From Longimicrobium sp. (GTDB lineage Bacteria > Gemmatimonadota > Gemmatimonadetes > Longimicrobiales > Longimicrobiaceae), in contig DASUYB010000096.1 in the NCBI GenBank assembly GCA_036377595.1, positions 1 to 35,406 of the forward strand: a stretch of DNA of 35,406 bases, given 5' to 3'. The translations under genes and the position numbers were made by a program. The notes below the pieces were generated by a model, which made no database searches, had not been told where the DNA came from, and worked only from the letters and a program-made list of their open reading frames with translations. The stretch's first letter is position 1, and the number at the start of each line of letters is the position of its first letter. Positions 16,039 through 23,532 of the stretch are shown in pieces.

Positions 16039-17469
16039 ATGTCGCAACCGCTGAGCGAATACTTCGCGCGCGAGGCCGGCGAGTACCTGGACCGGCTGGA
16101 CGCGCTGCTGGCCCGCGACTCCGCGCCGGACCCGGTGGAGTTCTTCCGCCTTGCCCGCGGCGTGCGCGGCAGCGCGCAGATCGCCGGCGCCGAGCCGGTG
16201 GCGCGGGTGGCCGAGGGGATGGAAGACGCGGCCCGGTCGCTGCGTGACGGCGCGATCACCTGGAGCGACGACGTGCGCGAACGCGCGCGGCAGACGGCGG
16301 CCGATCTGCGTGCGCTGGTGGCCGCATCGGGGCGTTGGGGGGACGAGGAGGAGCGGCGCGCGGACGAGGCCACGGCGCGCTGGGAGGGCACCCGCGCCCG
16401 CCGCCGTGTCGAGGGGCAGCCCGCGGGGCAGATCTACGACTTCCTGCGGCGCGAGATCGACGGCGTGGTCTCGGAGCTCGACCGCGCGCTGGGCGAGCTG
16501 AAGCAGGATCCGGACGGGCGCGAGCCGCTGCGCGCCGTGCTCCGCCGCATGCGCCCGGTGCGCGGCGTGGCGGGGATGGACACCGTCAGCCCCGTGCTGG
16601 AGCTGCTGGAGGGGATCGAGGACGCGGCGCACGAGGTGCTGGGCCGCACCACGCCCATCCAGTCGCGCGAGACGGCGCTGCTGGCCGCCGGCCGCGACGC
16701 GCTCCGCGCCGCCGGGTCGGCGCTGGAGCGCGGCGGCGATGTCGGCGCCACGCCCGAGCTGGAGCGCTTCCGCGAGGCGCGCGACGGGCTGGAGAGCGCG
16801 GGCGAGCCGGTGGACGCGGGCGTCGTTCCCGTCGCGTCGCTCTTCTACGACGACGCGGGGCCGCACGTGGTGTCGTCGCCGATGGCGCCCGCGGGTGGCT
16901 CGGAAGGCGCGGGGACGCTGGCGGGCGACGTCGAGAGCTTCCTGCGCATCGAGGCGACCGGGTTCCTGGACCGCGCGGAGGGGCTGGTCGCCAGCCTGGC
17001 CGCGCGGCCGGGTCGCTTCGCCCGCATCGCGCGCGACCTGGCGGACATCGCCCGCGGGGTGGGCGAGCTGGCGGTGACGTACGGGATGACGGCGATCGCC
17101 TCCGCGGCCGAGGACGCGGCGATCCGCATCTCCCAGGCGGGGACGGCGGACGAGGCGCGCGGCGCGCTGTCGCGGCTCCGCTCCTCCCTCCCCGGCGCCG
17201 CGCCGGCGGCGGAGAGCGTGCCCGCGGCGGCGGAAGCCGAGCGCACCGCACCCGCCGCCGAGGCGCCGGCCGCGGCGGACGGCACGGTGCCGATCGAGGC
17301 GCTGGAGTACGACCCCGACGACGCGCTGGCCGAGGCGCTGCGGATGCGCGACCGGCTGACCGCGCTGGCCGCCGCCAGTCCCAACGGCGCCGCGCTGGCC
17401 GAGGCGCTCGACGAGCTGTTCGGGCTGGTGGCGCTGGGCGCCGAACGCCGGAGCGCCGTCGCCGGATGA
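16039..17469 (+). CDS. Protein with three degenerate HPt-like domains
   Basis: This 476-residue soluble protein has three helical segments resembling histidine phosphotransfer (HPt) domains. HPt domains carry HxxKG, with the His phosphorylated. Here the positions read RGVRG (residues 40-44, followed by SAQIAG), RPVRG (172-176, followed by VAGM) and DIARG (336-340). In all three the His is replaced by Arg or Asp and the Lys by Arg, while surrounding hydrophobic patterns and following Gly-containing stretches remain. Ala/Pro-rich linkers separate the parts (about 255-290 and 385-415). It may be a non-phosphorylatable scaffold; that is inference. It overlaps the next gene by 4 bases (ATGA). Confidence 0.7.
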   Translation: MSQPLSEYFAREAGEYLDRLDALLARDSAPDPVEFFRLARGVRGSAQIAGAEPVARVAEGMEDAARSLRDGAITWSDDVRERARQTAADLRALVAASGRWGDEEERRADEATARWEGTRARRRVEGQPAGQIYDFLRREIDGVVSELDRALGELKQDPDGREPLRAVLRRMRPVRGVAGMDTVSPVLELLEGIEDAAHEVLGRTTPIQSRETALLAAGRDALRAAGSALERGGDVGATPELERFREARDGLESAGEPVDAGVVPVASLFYDDAGPHVVSSPMAPAGGSEGAGTLAGDVESFLRIEATGFLDRAEGLVASLAARPGRFARIARDLADIARGVGELAVTYGMTAIASAAEDAAIRISQAGTADEARGALSRLRSSLPGAAPAAESVPAAAEAERTAPAAEAPAAADGTVPIEALEYDPDDALAEALRMRDRLTALAAASPNGAALAEALDELFGLVALGAERRSAVAG

Positions 17470-18620
17470 AGCACCGCCTCAGGCTCGCCGCCTCGCTGGC
17501 GGTGACCGCGTTCTTCCTCTGGCTCGCGCTGCGCGGGGTCGACTGGTCCGAGGTCTGGGCCAACCTGCGCGGCGCGAACCCGCTCTGGCTGGCGCTTTCC
17601 ATCCTCGTGGCGACCCTTTCGATCCACGTGCGCGCACTGCGCTGGAAGGTGCTGCTCGAGCCGGTGGACCCGCACGTCGCTTGGGCACCGCGCGTTGCCG
17701 GGACGGCAGTGGGGATGGCGGCCAACAACCTCATCCCCGCGCGCGTCGGCGAGATCGTGCGGGGCGTCGTGGCCGCGCGCCTGGCGAAGCTGCCGTTCAG
17801 CGCCGTCCTGGCCTCGCTCGTGGTCGAGCGCGTGCTGGACGGGCTGGCCACGGTCGGCTTCCTCTTCGCGGTGATGGCGTGGCCCGGCTTCCCGCACCCC
17901 GAGCAGGCGGGCTTCGTCCTCGGTGCCGTGCGTATCATGGCGGCGGCGATGGCGGTGGTGGGGGCGGGGCTGATCGCGCTGGCGGTGATGCCCGCGCGCT
18001 CGGTGGCGCTGGCGGAGCGGGTGATCGGCGGCATCCTCCCGCGGCGCCTGCGCGGCCCCGTGATCGCGCGGCTGGAGGAGTTCATCGCCGGCCTCGCGGT
18101 GCTGCGCAATCCCCGCCTGCTGGCGCTCTCCGTCGGCTGGGCCGTCGCGCAGTGGCTGTTCATCCCCCTCTCCATCTTCTTCGGCTTCAAGGCGTTCGGG
18201 ATCACCGAGCCGGGGTACGTGGGCGCCGTGTTCCTGCAGTGCGCCATCAACCTCGCCGTCTCCGTCCCGAGCTCTCCCGGCTTCTTCGGGCCGCTGGAGT
18301 ATGCCGCGACGAAGGGGCTGGGGCTGTGGGGCGTGGACCAGGCGCGCGCCGTCTCCTTCGCCATCGGCTACCACCTGGGCGGCTTCACCACGGTGACGCT
18401 GCTGGGGCTGTGGTACGTGCAGCGGCTGGACCTGAGCTGGCGCGAGCTGATCGGCACCGCGGAGAAGGGCGGGGCAGGGGATGAGGAGCCGCCCGCCGCG
18501 AAGTCGGTTGGTGCTTCGGGAGATGAGAAGACGGCGGAGGTGAAGCCGGTCGGCCCGGGGGATGAGAGGCGGGGCGATGGCGATGCAGCCGCGGCCGCTA
18601 CGGAGCGACGCCGTGCCTGA
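17466..18620 (+). CDS. Lysylphosphatidylglycerol synthetase/flippase-like integral membrane protein (UPF0104 type)
   Basis: This 384-residue protein has about eight membrane segments. Features typical of the UPF0104/LPG-synthetase transmembrane (TIGR00374-like) family are HVRALRWKVLLEP early on, NNLIPARVGEIVRG (about residues 87-100), SLVVERVLDG, and SVPSSPGFFGPLEYA near the C-terminus. Members are thought to flip or handle lipids; the substrate here is unknown. The C-terminal 50 residues are a charged, Glu/Lys/Gly-rich, probably disordered cytoplasmic tail. It starts within the stop of the HPt-like gene and overlaps ispE by 8 bases. Confidence 0.87.
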   Translation: MKHRLRLAASLAVTAFFLWLALRGVDWSEVWANLRGANPLWLALSILVATLSIHVRALRWKVLLEPVDPHVAWAPRVAGTAVGMAANNLIPARVGEIVRGVVAARLAKLPFSAVLASLVVERVLDGLATVGFLFAVMAWPGFPHPEQAGFVLGAVRIMAAAMAVVGAGLIALAVMPARSVALAERVIGGILPRRLRGPVIARLEEFIAGLAVLRNPRLLALSVGWAVAQWLFIPLSIFFGFKAFGITEPGYVGAVFLQCAINLAVSVPSSPGFFGPLEYAATKGLGLWGVDQARAVSFAIGYHLGGFTTVTLLGLWYVQRLDLSWRELIGTAEKGGAGDEEPPAAKSVGASGDEKTAEVKPVGPGDERRGDGDAAAAATERRRA

Positions 18621-19497
18621 CCGCGTGGCGGTGGCCGCGCCGGCGAAGGTGAACCTGCGCCTGTGCATCCTGGCCCGCGAGGAAGGCGGCTACCACGCGC
18701 TGGAGACGGTGTTCTGCGCGCTCTCGCTGGCCGACGAGGTGGCGGTGGCGCGGGGGGACCGGGGGATCCGGCTGTGGATGGAGGGCGGGATCGACGTCGG
18801 GCCGCCGGAGCAGAACCTCGCCGTGCGCGCGGCCGGCCGATTCTACGCGGAGATCGGCGAATCTCCCGCGATCGATCTCCATCTCACCAAGCGCATTCCC
18901 GCCGCGGCCGGGCTGGGCGGCGGCAGCTCCGATGCGGCCGCCGTCCTTCGCGCGCTCAACGCGCTCCACGGCGATCTGCTCCCGCGCGAGACGCTGCTGC
19001 AGCTGGGGATCGAGCTCGGCGCCGACGTCCCCTTCTTCCTCTGCGGGTCACCGCTTGCGCTCGCCTGGGGCCGCGGTGAGCGGCTGATGCCGCTGCCTCC
19101 ACTCCCCCCGCGCTCCGTCCTCGTCGCCCACCCCGGCGAGGCGATGTCCACCGCCGACGCCTTCCGCGAAGTCGCCGCCCTCCGCGGCGGCAGCTACGAG
19201 CCGCGCGCGAGCCTCATCGATCCCGCGGCGCTCGCCAGCTGGGACGCCGTCGCCGCGCTGGCGGTTAACGACTTCGAGCCTGTCGTCACGCACCGCATCC
19301 CCATCCTCCGCGACGCGCTGGCGGCGATGCGCGCATCCGGCGCCCGCATCGCCCTCCTCGCCGGCAGCGGCTCCTCCCTCTTCGGCATCTTCGACGACAT
19401 CACCACGCGCGATGCAGCGGCCACGCAGCTGGAGGAGTTGGGGATGAGAGCTTGGCGGGCGGAGACGCTGGCGGAGATGGCGGTGCCGCAGCGGTAG
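18613..19497 (+). CDS. ispE: 4-diphosphocytidyl-2-C-methyl-D-erythritol kinase
   Basis: This 294-residue GHMP kinase of the MEP isoprenoid pathway has the substrate-binding AAPAKVNLRLCIL with its catalytic Lys, ATP-binding PAAAGLGGGSSDAAAVLRALN, the catalytic-Asp region GADVPFFLCGSPLA, and the C-terminal GIALLAGSGSSLFG-type motif (ALLAGSGSSLFG). I chose GTG 18613 because GGAG lies 7 bases upstream and the protein then begins just before the conserved strand. ATGs at 18562 and 18577 would add up to 17 residues. It overlaps the preceding gene and closes the operon before 350 bases of repeat DNA. Confidence 0.95.
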   Translation: MPDRVAVAAPAKVNLRLCILAREEGGYHALETVFCALSLADEVAVARGDRGIRLWMEGGIDVGPPEQNLAVRAAGRFYAEIGESPAIDLHLTKRIPAAAGLGGGSSDAAAVLRALNALHGDLLPRETLLQLGIELGADVPFFLCGSPLALAWGRGERLMPLPPLPPRSVLVAHPGEAMSTADAFREVAALRGGSYEPRASLIDPAALASWDAVAALAVNDFEPVVTHRIPILRDALAAMRASGARIALLAGSGSSLFGIFDDITTRDAAATQLEELGMRAWRAETLAEMAVPQR

Positions 19498-19525
19498 TAG
19501 GCGGTGGCGGAGAATCGTCGCGGTA

Positions 19526-19671
19526 TGCGAGTGAACTCGCGGCTACAACGACACACAGTCCGCCTTCGCGGACTCGCGAGACGCGGGTTCCGGCACATTC
19601 GCATGCATCGCGCTGAGTTGAAGTCCGCGAAGGCGGACTGCGTGTGGTTGTAGCCGCGGCTTCAGCCGCAT
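19526..19671. repeat. Complete palindromic dispersed repeat (family 2)
   Basis: The left arm runs ATGCGAGTGAACTCGCGGCT, then ACAACGACACACAGTCCGCC. The right arm ends GCGTGTGGTTGTAGCCGCGG, then CTTCAGCCGCAT. Near the centre are inverted copies of AGTCCGCCTTCGCGGACT. Half copies occur at 4723-4780 and 13656-13713, and a diverged full copy at 6511-6675. The remaining bases up to 19849 are C-rich with no gene; the patatin promoter must lie there but is not obvious. Confidence 0.78.
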
Positions 19672-19849
19672 ACTTCCCCCTCCGCCCCCCTCCACCCTCC
19701 GCCTCCCCGCCCGCTCCACCTCCTCGACTCTGATCTTCCCGCAGCCATTCCCGCGGACGCCGGGGGGATGCTCCCGACTTGCGCCAACTCGCTGCGGTGC
19801 CGATGTTTGGGGTGGATTCCCACCCCGCACCCCCGGCCGCGCTCCTCCC

Positions 19850-22063
19850 ATGCAGTCCTCCGCACCCCCAACCCCTGACGTGGGCGCCGCCATCCGCTCG
19901 GCACCGCTGTTCGCGGACGTCGCGGCGGAGACGCTCGACGCGCTGACCGCCGCCGCCATCCCCGTCACCCTGGCGGATGGAGAGGACGTGTTCTCGGCGC
20001 CCGCGACGGACGGGCTCTTCGTGGTTGTCGACGGGCACCTGGACGCGGTGGAGGAGGGGGGGCAGGCGCTGCGCTGGCTGGGCGCGGGCGAGGTGTTCGA
20101 CCGGCAGCAGACGCTGGCCGGCGTCACCCGCAACGTGCTGGTGCGCGCCGCGGGCGCGGCCACGGTGGCGCGCATCCCCTGCGGCGTGGCGGACACGATG
20201 GAGGCGGCCGATCCCGCGCTGGCGGTGGCCGTCACCCGGATGCACGCGCGGCAGCTCCTCTGCCGCCTGGCGCCGGTGCTGGGCGCGCTCGACGCGCGGC
20301 TGCTGGACGACGTGGAGAAGGCCGCCGACTGGAAGTACCTCAACCGCGGCGACGTGCTGTTCGAGCAGGGCGACTCCGCGCAGGGGCTGTACTTCGTGGT
20401 CAGCGGCCGCCTCCTGGTCGAGCACATCGACCGCGACGGCGTCGCGCGCCCCATCGGCGAGGCGGGGCGCGGGCAGAGCATGGGCGAGATGGCGTTCTTC
20501 ACCGGCGCGCCGCGCTCGGCCCGCGCCAGCGCCATCCGCGACAGCGTCTTAGTCGAGTTCACCAACGCCGAGTTCGATTCGCTCGTCTCCACCCGCCCGC
20601 AGCTGATGCGGCACGTGGCGGCCGGCCTGGTGGAGCGGCTGAACCGGGCGAACGCGCACGAAGCGGGGACGCGCGTGACCAACCTGGCCGTGCTCCCGGC
20701 CAGCCCGGGCGCGCCGGTGTCGGCCTTCTGCGACCGGCTGGCCGAGGCGCTGGGCGCGTTCGGCCCCGTGCTCCGCCTCTCGGCCGCCACGGTCGACCAG
20801 CTCGCGGGCGAGGCGGGGATGGCGCAGGCGCCCGAGGAGTCGCCCGAGAGCGCGCGGCTGCTGGCGTGGATCGAGGCGCGCGAGGCGTCGCATCGCTTCC
20901 TCGTCTTCGAGGCCGACGCGGAACCGACGGCGTGGACGCGCCGCTGCCTGCACCAGGCCGACCGCGTGGTCCTCCTGGCCCGCGCCGACGAGGACCCCGC
21001 GCCCGGCCCGCTGGAGCGCGCGCTCCTCAACCATCCCCGCCGGGTGACGGACGCGAAGCAGTGGCTCGTCCTCGTCCACCCCGAGCGAGCGCACCGGCTG
21101 CCGGAGGGAACGCGCCGGTGGCTCGACGGCCGCAACGTCGAGCATCACCACCACCTGCGCTGGGGGCACGCGGGCGACCTGGGGCGGCTGGCGCGGCATC
21201 TCGCGGGACGCGCGGTCGCGCTCGTGCTGGGCGGCGGCGGGGCGCGCGGCTTCGCGCACATCGGCATCTACCGCGCGCTGCGCGAGGCGGGCGTGCCGAT
21301 CGACCTGGTCGCGGGCACCAGCATGGGCGCCTCCATCGCCGCGCAGATCGCGATGGGATGGAGCCCCGACAAGCTGGAGACGATGAACCGGCGCGTGTGG
21401 GTCCGCATCCGCCCGCACAAGGTGTACACGCTGCCGCTGATCTCCATCATCTCCACCCGCAAGAGCGACCGGGTGGGGCGGATGCTGTACGGCACCACCG
21501 ACATCGAGGACCTGTGGACGCCGTATTTCTGCATCTCCAGCAACCTGAGCACGGCGGAGATGATGATCCACCGGCGCGGCTCGCTGCTGTGGGCCGCGAC
21601 GGCCAGCGCGTCGCTCCCCGGCGCCGCCCAGCCGGTGCTGCACCAGGGCCAGCTCCTGTGCGACGGCGCGCTGCTGAACAACCTTCCCGCCGACGTGGCG
21701 CGGCGGATGGGGTGCGGGACGGTGATCGCCGCCGAGGTGTCGGTGGAGGAGGACCAGCAGTTCGTCTGCGACCGCATCCCCCGGCCGATGGAGATCGTGC
21801 GCGACCGGCTGTTCCGCCGCAACAAGATCAAGTTCCCATCGCTGATGGAGATCGCCCTGCGCGCGTCGATGCTGCACAGCACGCGCGGCGAGCGCGAGGC
21901 CATCGACGCCTGCGACTTCGCGCTGCGCCCGCCCATCGACGCCTTCCGCCTGATGGACTTCGACGCGATGGAAGCGCTGGTGAAGGTGGGCTACGAGCAC
22001 GCGCGCCAGGAGGTGGGCGCCTGGGTCGCCGCCGGCGCGCTCGACGGGCTGGGGATTAGATAG
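19850..22063 (+). CDS. Patatin-like phospholipase with N-terminal cyclic-nucleotide-binding domains (NTE family)
   Basis: This 737-residue protein is built like neuropathy target esterase. There are two cNMP-binding-type beta-roll domains (about residues 15-120 and 145-265; the second has the better-preserved GDVLFEQGDSAQGLYFVVSGRL and MGEMAFFTGAPRSA), a linker region of about 190 residues, then a patatin domain from about 460. The patatin domain has the oxyanion hole GGGGARGFAH, the nucleophile GTSMGAS and the dyad Asp in CDGALLNNLP. It should hydrolyse phospholipids or lysophospholipids, perhaps under nucleotide control. The first cNMP domain is degenerate. It converges on the DUF488 gene across a long palindrome. 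Confidence 0.9.
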   Translation: MQSSAPPTPDVGAAIRSAPLFADVAAETLDALTAAAIPVTLADGEDVFSAPATDGLFVVVDGHLDAVEEGGQALRWLGAGEVFDRQQTLAGVTRNVLVRAAGAATVARIPCGVADTMEAADPALAVAVTRMHARQLLCRLAPVLGALDARLLDDVEKAADWKYLNRGDVLFEQGDSAQGLYFVVSGRLLVEHIDRDGVARPIGEAGRGQSMGEMAFFTGAPRSARASAIRDSVLVEFTNAEFDSLVSTRPQLMRHVAAGLVERLNRANAHEAGTRVTNLAVLPASPGAPVSAFCDRLAEALGAFGPVLRLSAATVDQLAGEAGMAQAPEESPESARLLAWIEAREASHRFLVFEADAEPTAWTRRCLHQADRVVLLARADEDPAPGPLERALLNHPRRVTDAKQWLVLVHPERAHRLPEGTRRWLDGRNVEHHHHLRWGHAGDLGRLARHLAGRAVALVLGGGGARGFAHIGIYRALREAGVPIDLVAGTSMGASIAAQIAMGWSPDKLETMNRRVWVRIRPHKVYTLPLISIISTRKSDRVGRMLYGTTDIEDLWTPYFCISSNLSTAEMMIHRRGSLLWAATASASLPGAAQPVLHQGQLLCDGALLNNLPADVARRMGCGTVIAAEVSVEEDQQFVCDRIPRPMEIVRDRLFRRNKIKFPSLMEIALRASMLHSTRGEREAIDACDFALRPPIDAFRLMDFDAMEALVKVGYEHARQEVGAWVAAGALDGLGIR

Positions 22064-22067
22064 AAGA

Positions 22068-22144
22068 AATCTCACGCAGAGGAGCAGAGGCAGCAGAGGA
22101 CTGATGCGAAGTCCTCTGCTGCCTCTGCTTCTCTGCGTGAGATT
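22068..22144. repeat. Long palindromic repeat between convergent genes (family 1, copy 2)
   Basis: Two 34-base arms (22068-22101 and 22111-22144), starting AATCTCACGCAGAGGAGCAG and ending CTCTGCGTGAGATT, pair with a single mismatch around a 9-base loop. It lies between the stops of the patatin-like gene (+) and the DUF488 gene (-). The outer CTCACGC(A/G)GAG is shared with the element at 1112-1194. Confidence 0.85.
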
Positions 22145-22152
22145 ATCTGTTT

Positions 22153-22608
22153 TCAGTCCGCCGGCGCGGGATGGAGATGGTCGGCGCGCACGGGCACGAG
22201 CTCGTGCAGCGCCTCGGCCACCATGCTGCGGTGGCAGTGCGCCGGGTCGGCCTCGAAGCATAGCAGGCAGACGCGGCGGCCGGCGCGCACCATGTCCGCG
22301 AGCGACTCCATCGCCACCTGCGCGTCCGTCGTCGCCAGGTGCTCGGTGAAGATGCGGCGCAGCTCGTCGAAGCGCCCGCTCCGCGCCGCCGCGCGCCCGT
22401 CCGCGGGGGTGCCGAGCGGGCGCAGGTGCACGTAGTCGATCCCCGCCTCGCCCAGGTGCGCGGCGAGCTGGTTCTTGGAGAAGCCAGGCCGGCGCGAGCT
22501 GGTCACCGCGCGCACGTCCGCCACCAACTCCACCTTCGCGTCGCGCAGCGCCGCCAGGAAGCGCGGCATCGTCGCCCCCTCGTATCCGATCGTGGCGATC
22601 GTCTTCAT
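22153..22608 (-). CDS. DUF488 family protein
   Basis: This 151-residue protein has the DUF488 pattern: the N-terminal IATIGYEGATMPRFLAALR, VADVRAVTSSRRPGFSK, IDYVHLRPLGTP, then VCLLCFEADPAHCHRSMVAE with the characteristic CFE...HCHR. The function of the family is not well established. I used ATG 22608, which has GAGGGA just upstream and starts right at the conserved strand; a longer open frame upstream is in non-coding sequence. It is divergent from the lasso operon. Confidence 0.88.
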   Translation of the reverse strand: MKTIATIGYEGATMPRFLAALRDAKVELVADVRAVTSSRRPGFSKNQLAAHLGEAGIDYVHLRPLGTPADGRAAARSGRFDELRRIFTEHLATTDAQVAMESLADMVRAGRRVCLLCFEADPAHCHRSMVAEALHELVPVRADHLHPAPAD

Positions 22609-22722
22609 GAATCCCTCATTTGTCGGGTCCGTCCCGCCGGCAGCCCAGCCGCCGTGCGCATCCTCGCCCGGCCGGCTCCGGCCCGCAAGCCTCCCCGCTC
22701 CCGACAAGAGTACAAAGGTCCG

Positions 22723-22750
22723 GTTGTGTGTGCATCAGAATTATCATATC
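22723..22750 (+). promoter_or_regulatory. Candidate promoter of the lasso operon
   Basis: An AT-rich island (ATTATCATATC) about 85 bases upstream of the first lasso gene follows GTTGTG with about 16-base spacing to CATATC. The ATTATCATA core also occurs in the promoter of the pinensin-like pair (9599-9607). It is a weak match, given as a candidate only. Confidence 0.3.
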
Positions 22751-22831
22751 CTCTCATCTGCAACGTAGCACCCGCCGTTTTCAGTCCATTTCACGGAGAC
22801 CGGGAATGCTCACCTTGACCGCTTCGAGAGT

Positions 22832-23146
22832 ATGATCGGCTGGTTCAGGAAACATCGCGACGGCGTGGCGGCAGTCCCTTTGGATACTCTGTACCGAAGA
22901 AACGATCACGTTGTGGCCGCACAGGAGGGTGACCGGACCGTTCTTCTCGATCCCGTCCAGGGCGAGTACTTCGGGCTGGACGAGGTGGGGACGCGGATCT
23001 GGGCGCTGCTTCCCGAGCATCCCACCGCCGCCGCGCTCGCGGACCGACTGTTCGACGAGTACGACGCCCCGCGCGAGACGCTGGCGGGAGACGCCGCGCG
23101 CCTTCTCGGCCAGCTCGCGGCGATGAAGCTGGTGGTACGCGCGTGA
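22832..23146 (+). CDS. Lasso peptide biosynthesis PqqD-like RRE protein (B1)
   Basis: This 104-residue protein has the PqqD/RiPP-recognition-element fold: LYRRNDHVVAAQEGDRTVLL, then DPVQGEYFGLDEVGTRIWALL, then helices containing LADRLFDEYDAP. In lasso systems this protein binds the precursor leader and delivers it to the B2 protease. It is the first gene of B1-B2-C, overlapping B2 by a GTGA junction. The N-terminal 17 residues (basic, MIGWFRKHRDG) precede the usual domain start; a TTG at 22880 would remove them. A 9-codon open frame (22806-22835) overlaps its ATG. Confidence 0.88.
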   Translation: MIGWFRKHRDGVAAVPLDTLYRRNDHVVAAQEGDRTVLLDPVQGEYFGLDEVGTRIWALLPEHPTAAALADRLFDEYDAPRETLAGDAARLLGQLAAMKLVVRA

Positions 23147-23532
23147 GCGTGCCCTCAGTGGCGCGTTGCGCGCTGGCGCTGCTGGTCGTGCGCGGGTGGC
23201 TCAAGGCGCGCGGCTTCGGGCCCACGGTGGCGCGCTGGCGGCGCCTCGGCGAGCGGGCGACCGGCGCCGGCCTCACGCCGGACGAGGTGGAGCGCGCGGC
23301 CTGGCACGTGGCCGTGGCGGCGGCGTTCTTCCCCGGGCGGGCGGTGTGCCTGGAGCAGTCGCTCGCGCTGTACGTGCTGCTGCGCCGCCGCGGCGTCCCC
23401 GCGGAGCTGCGGCTGGGCGTGCAGGTCTACCCGTTCTACGCGCACGCCTGGGTGGAGCTTGGCGGCCGGCCCGTGAACGAGGACCAGGAGACGGTGGAGA
23501 AGTTCCGCCTTCTTCCGCAGGTGGCGGTGTGA
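23143..23532 (+). CDS. Lasso peptide leader protease, transglutaminase-like (B2)
   Basis: This 129-residue protein has the lasso B2 pattern. The catalytic Cys69 is in GRAVCLEQSLALYVLLRRRG, His101 in FYAHAWVELGGRP and Asp114 in VNED form the Cys-His-Asp triad of transglutaminase-like proteases. It removes the precursor leader, exposing Gly1 for ring closure. It starts (GTG) within the B1 stop and ends within the C start, so the three proteins are translationally coupled. The length matches stand-alone B2 proteins of split-B lasso systems. Confidence 0.92.
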   Translation: MSVPSVARCALALLVVRGWLKARGFGPTVARWRRLGERATGAGLTPDEVERAAWHVAVAAAFFPGRAVCLEQSLALYVLLRRRGVPAELRLGVQVYPFYAHAWVELGGRPVNEDQETVEKFRLLPQVAV

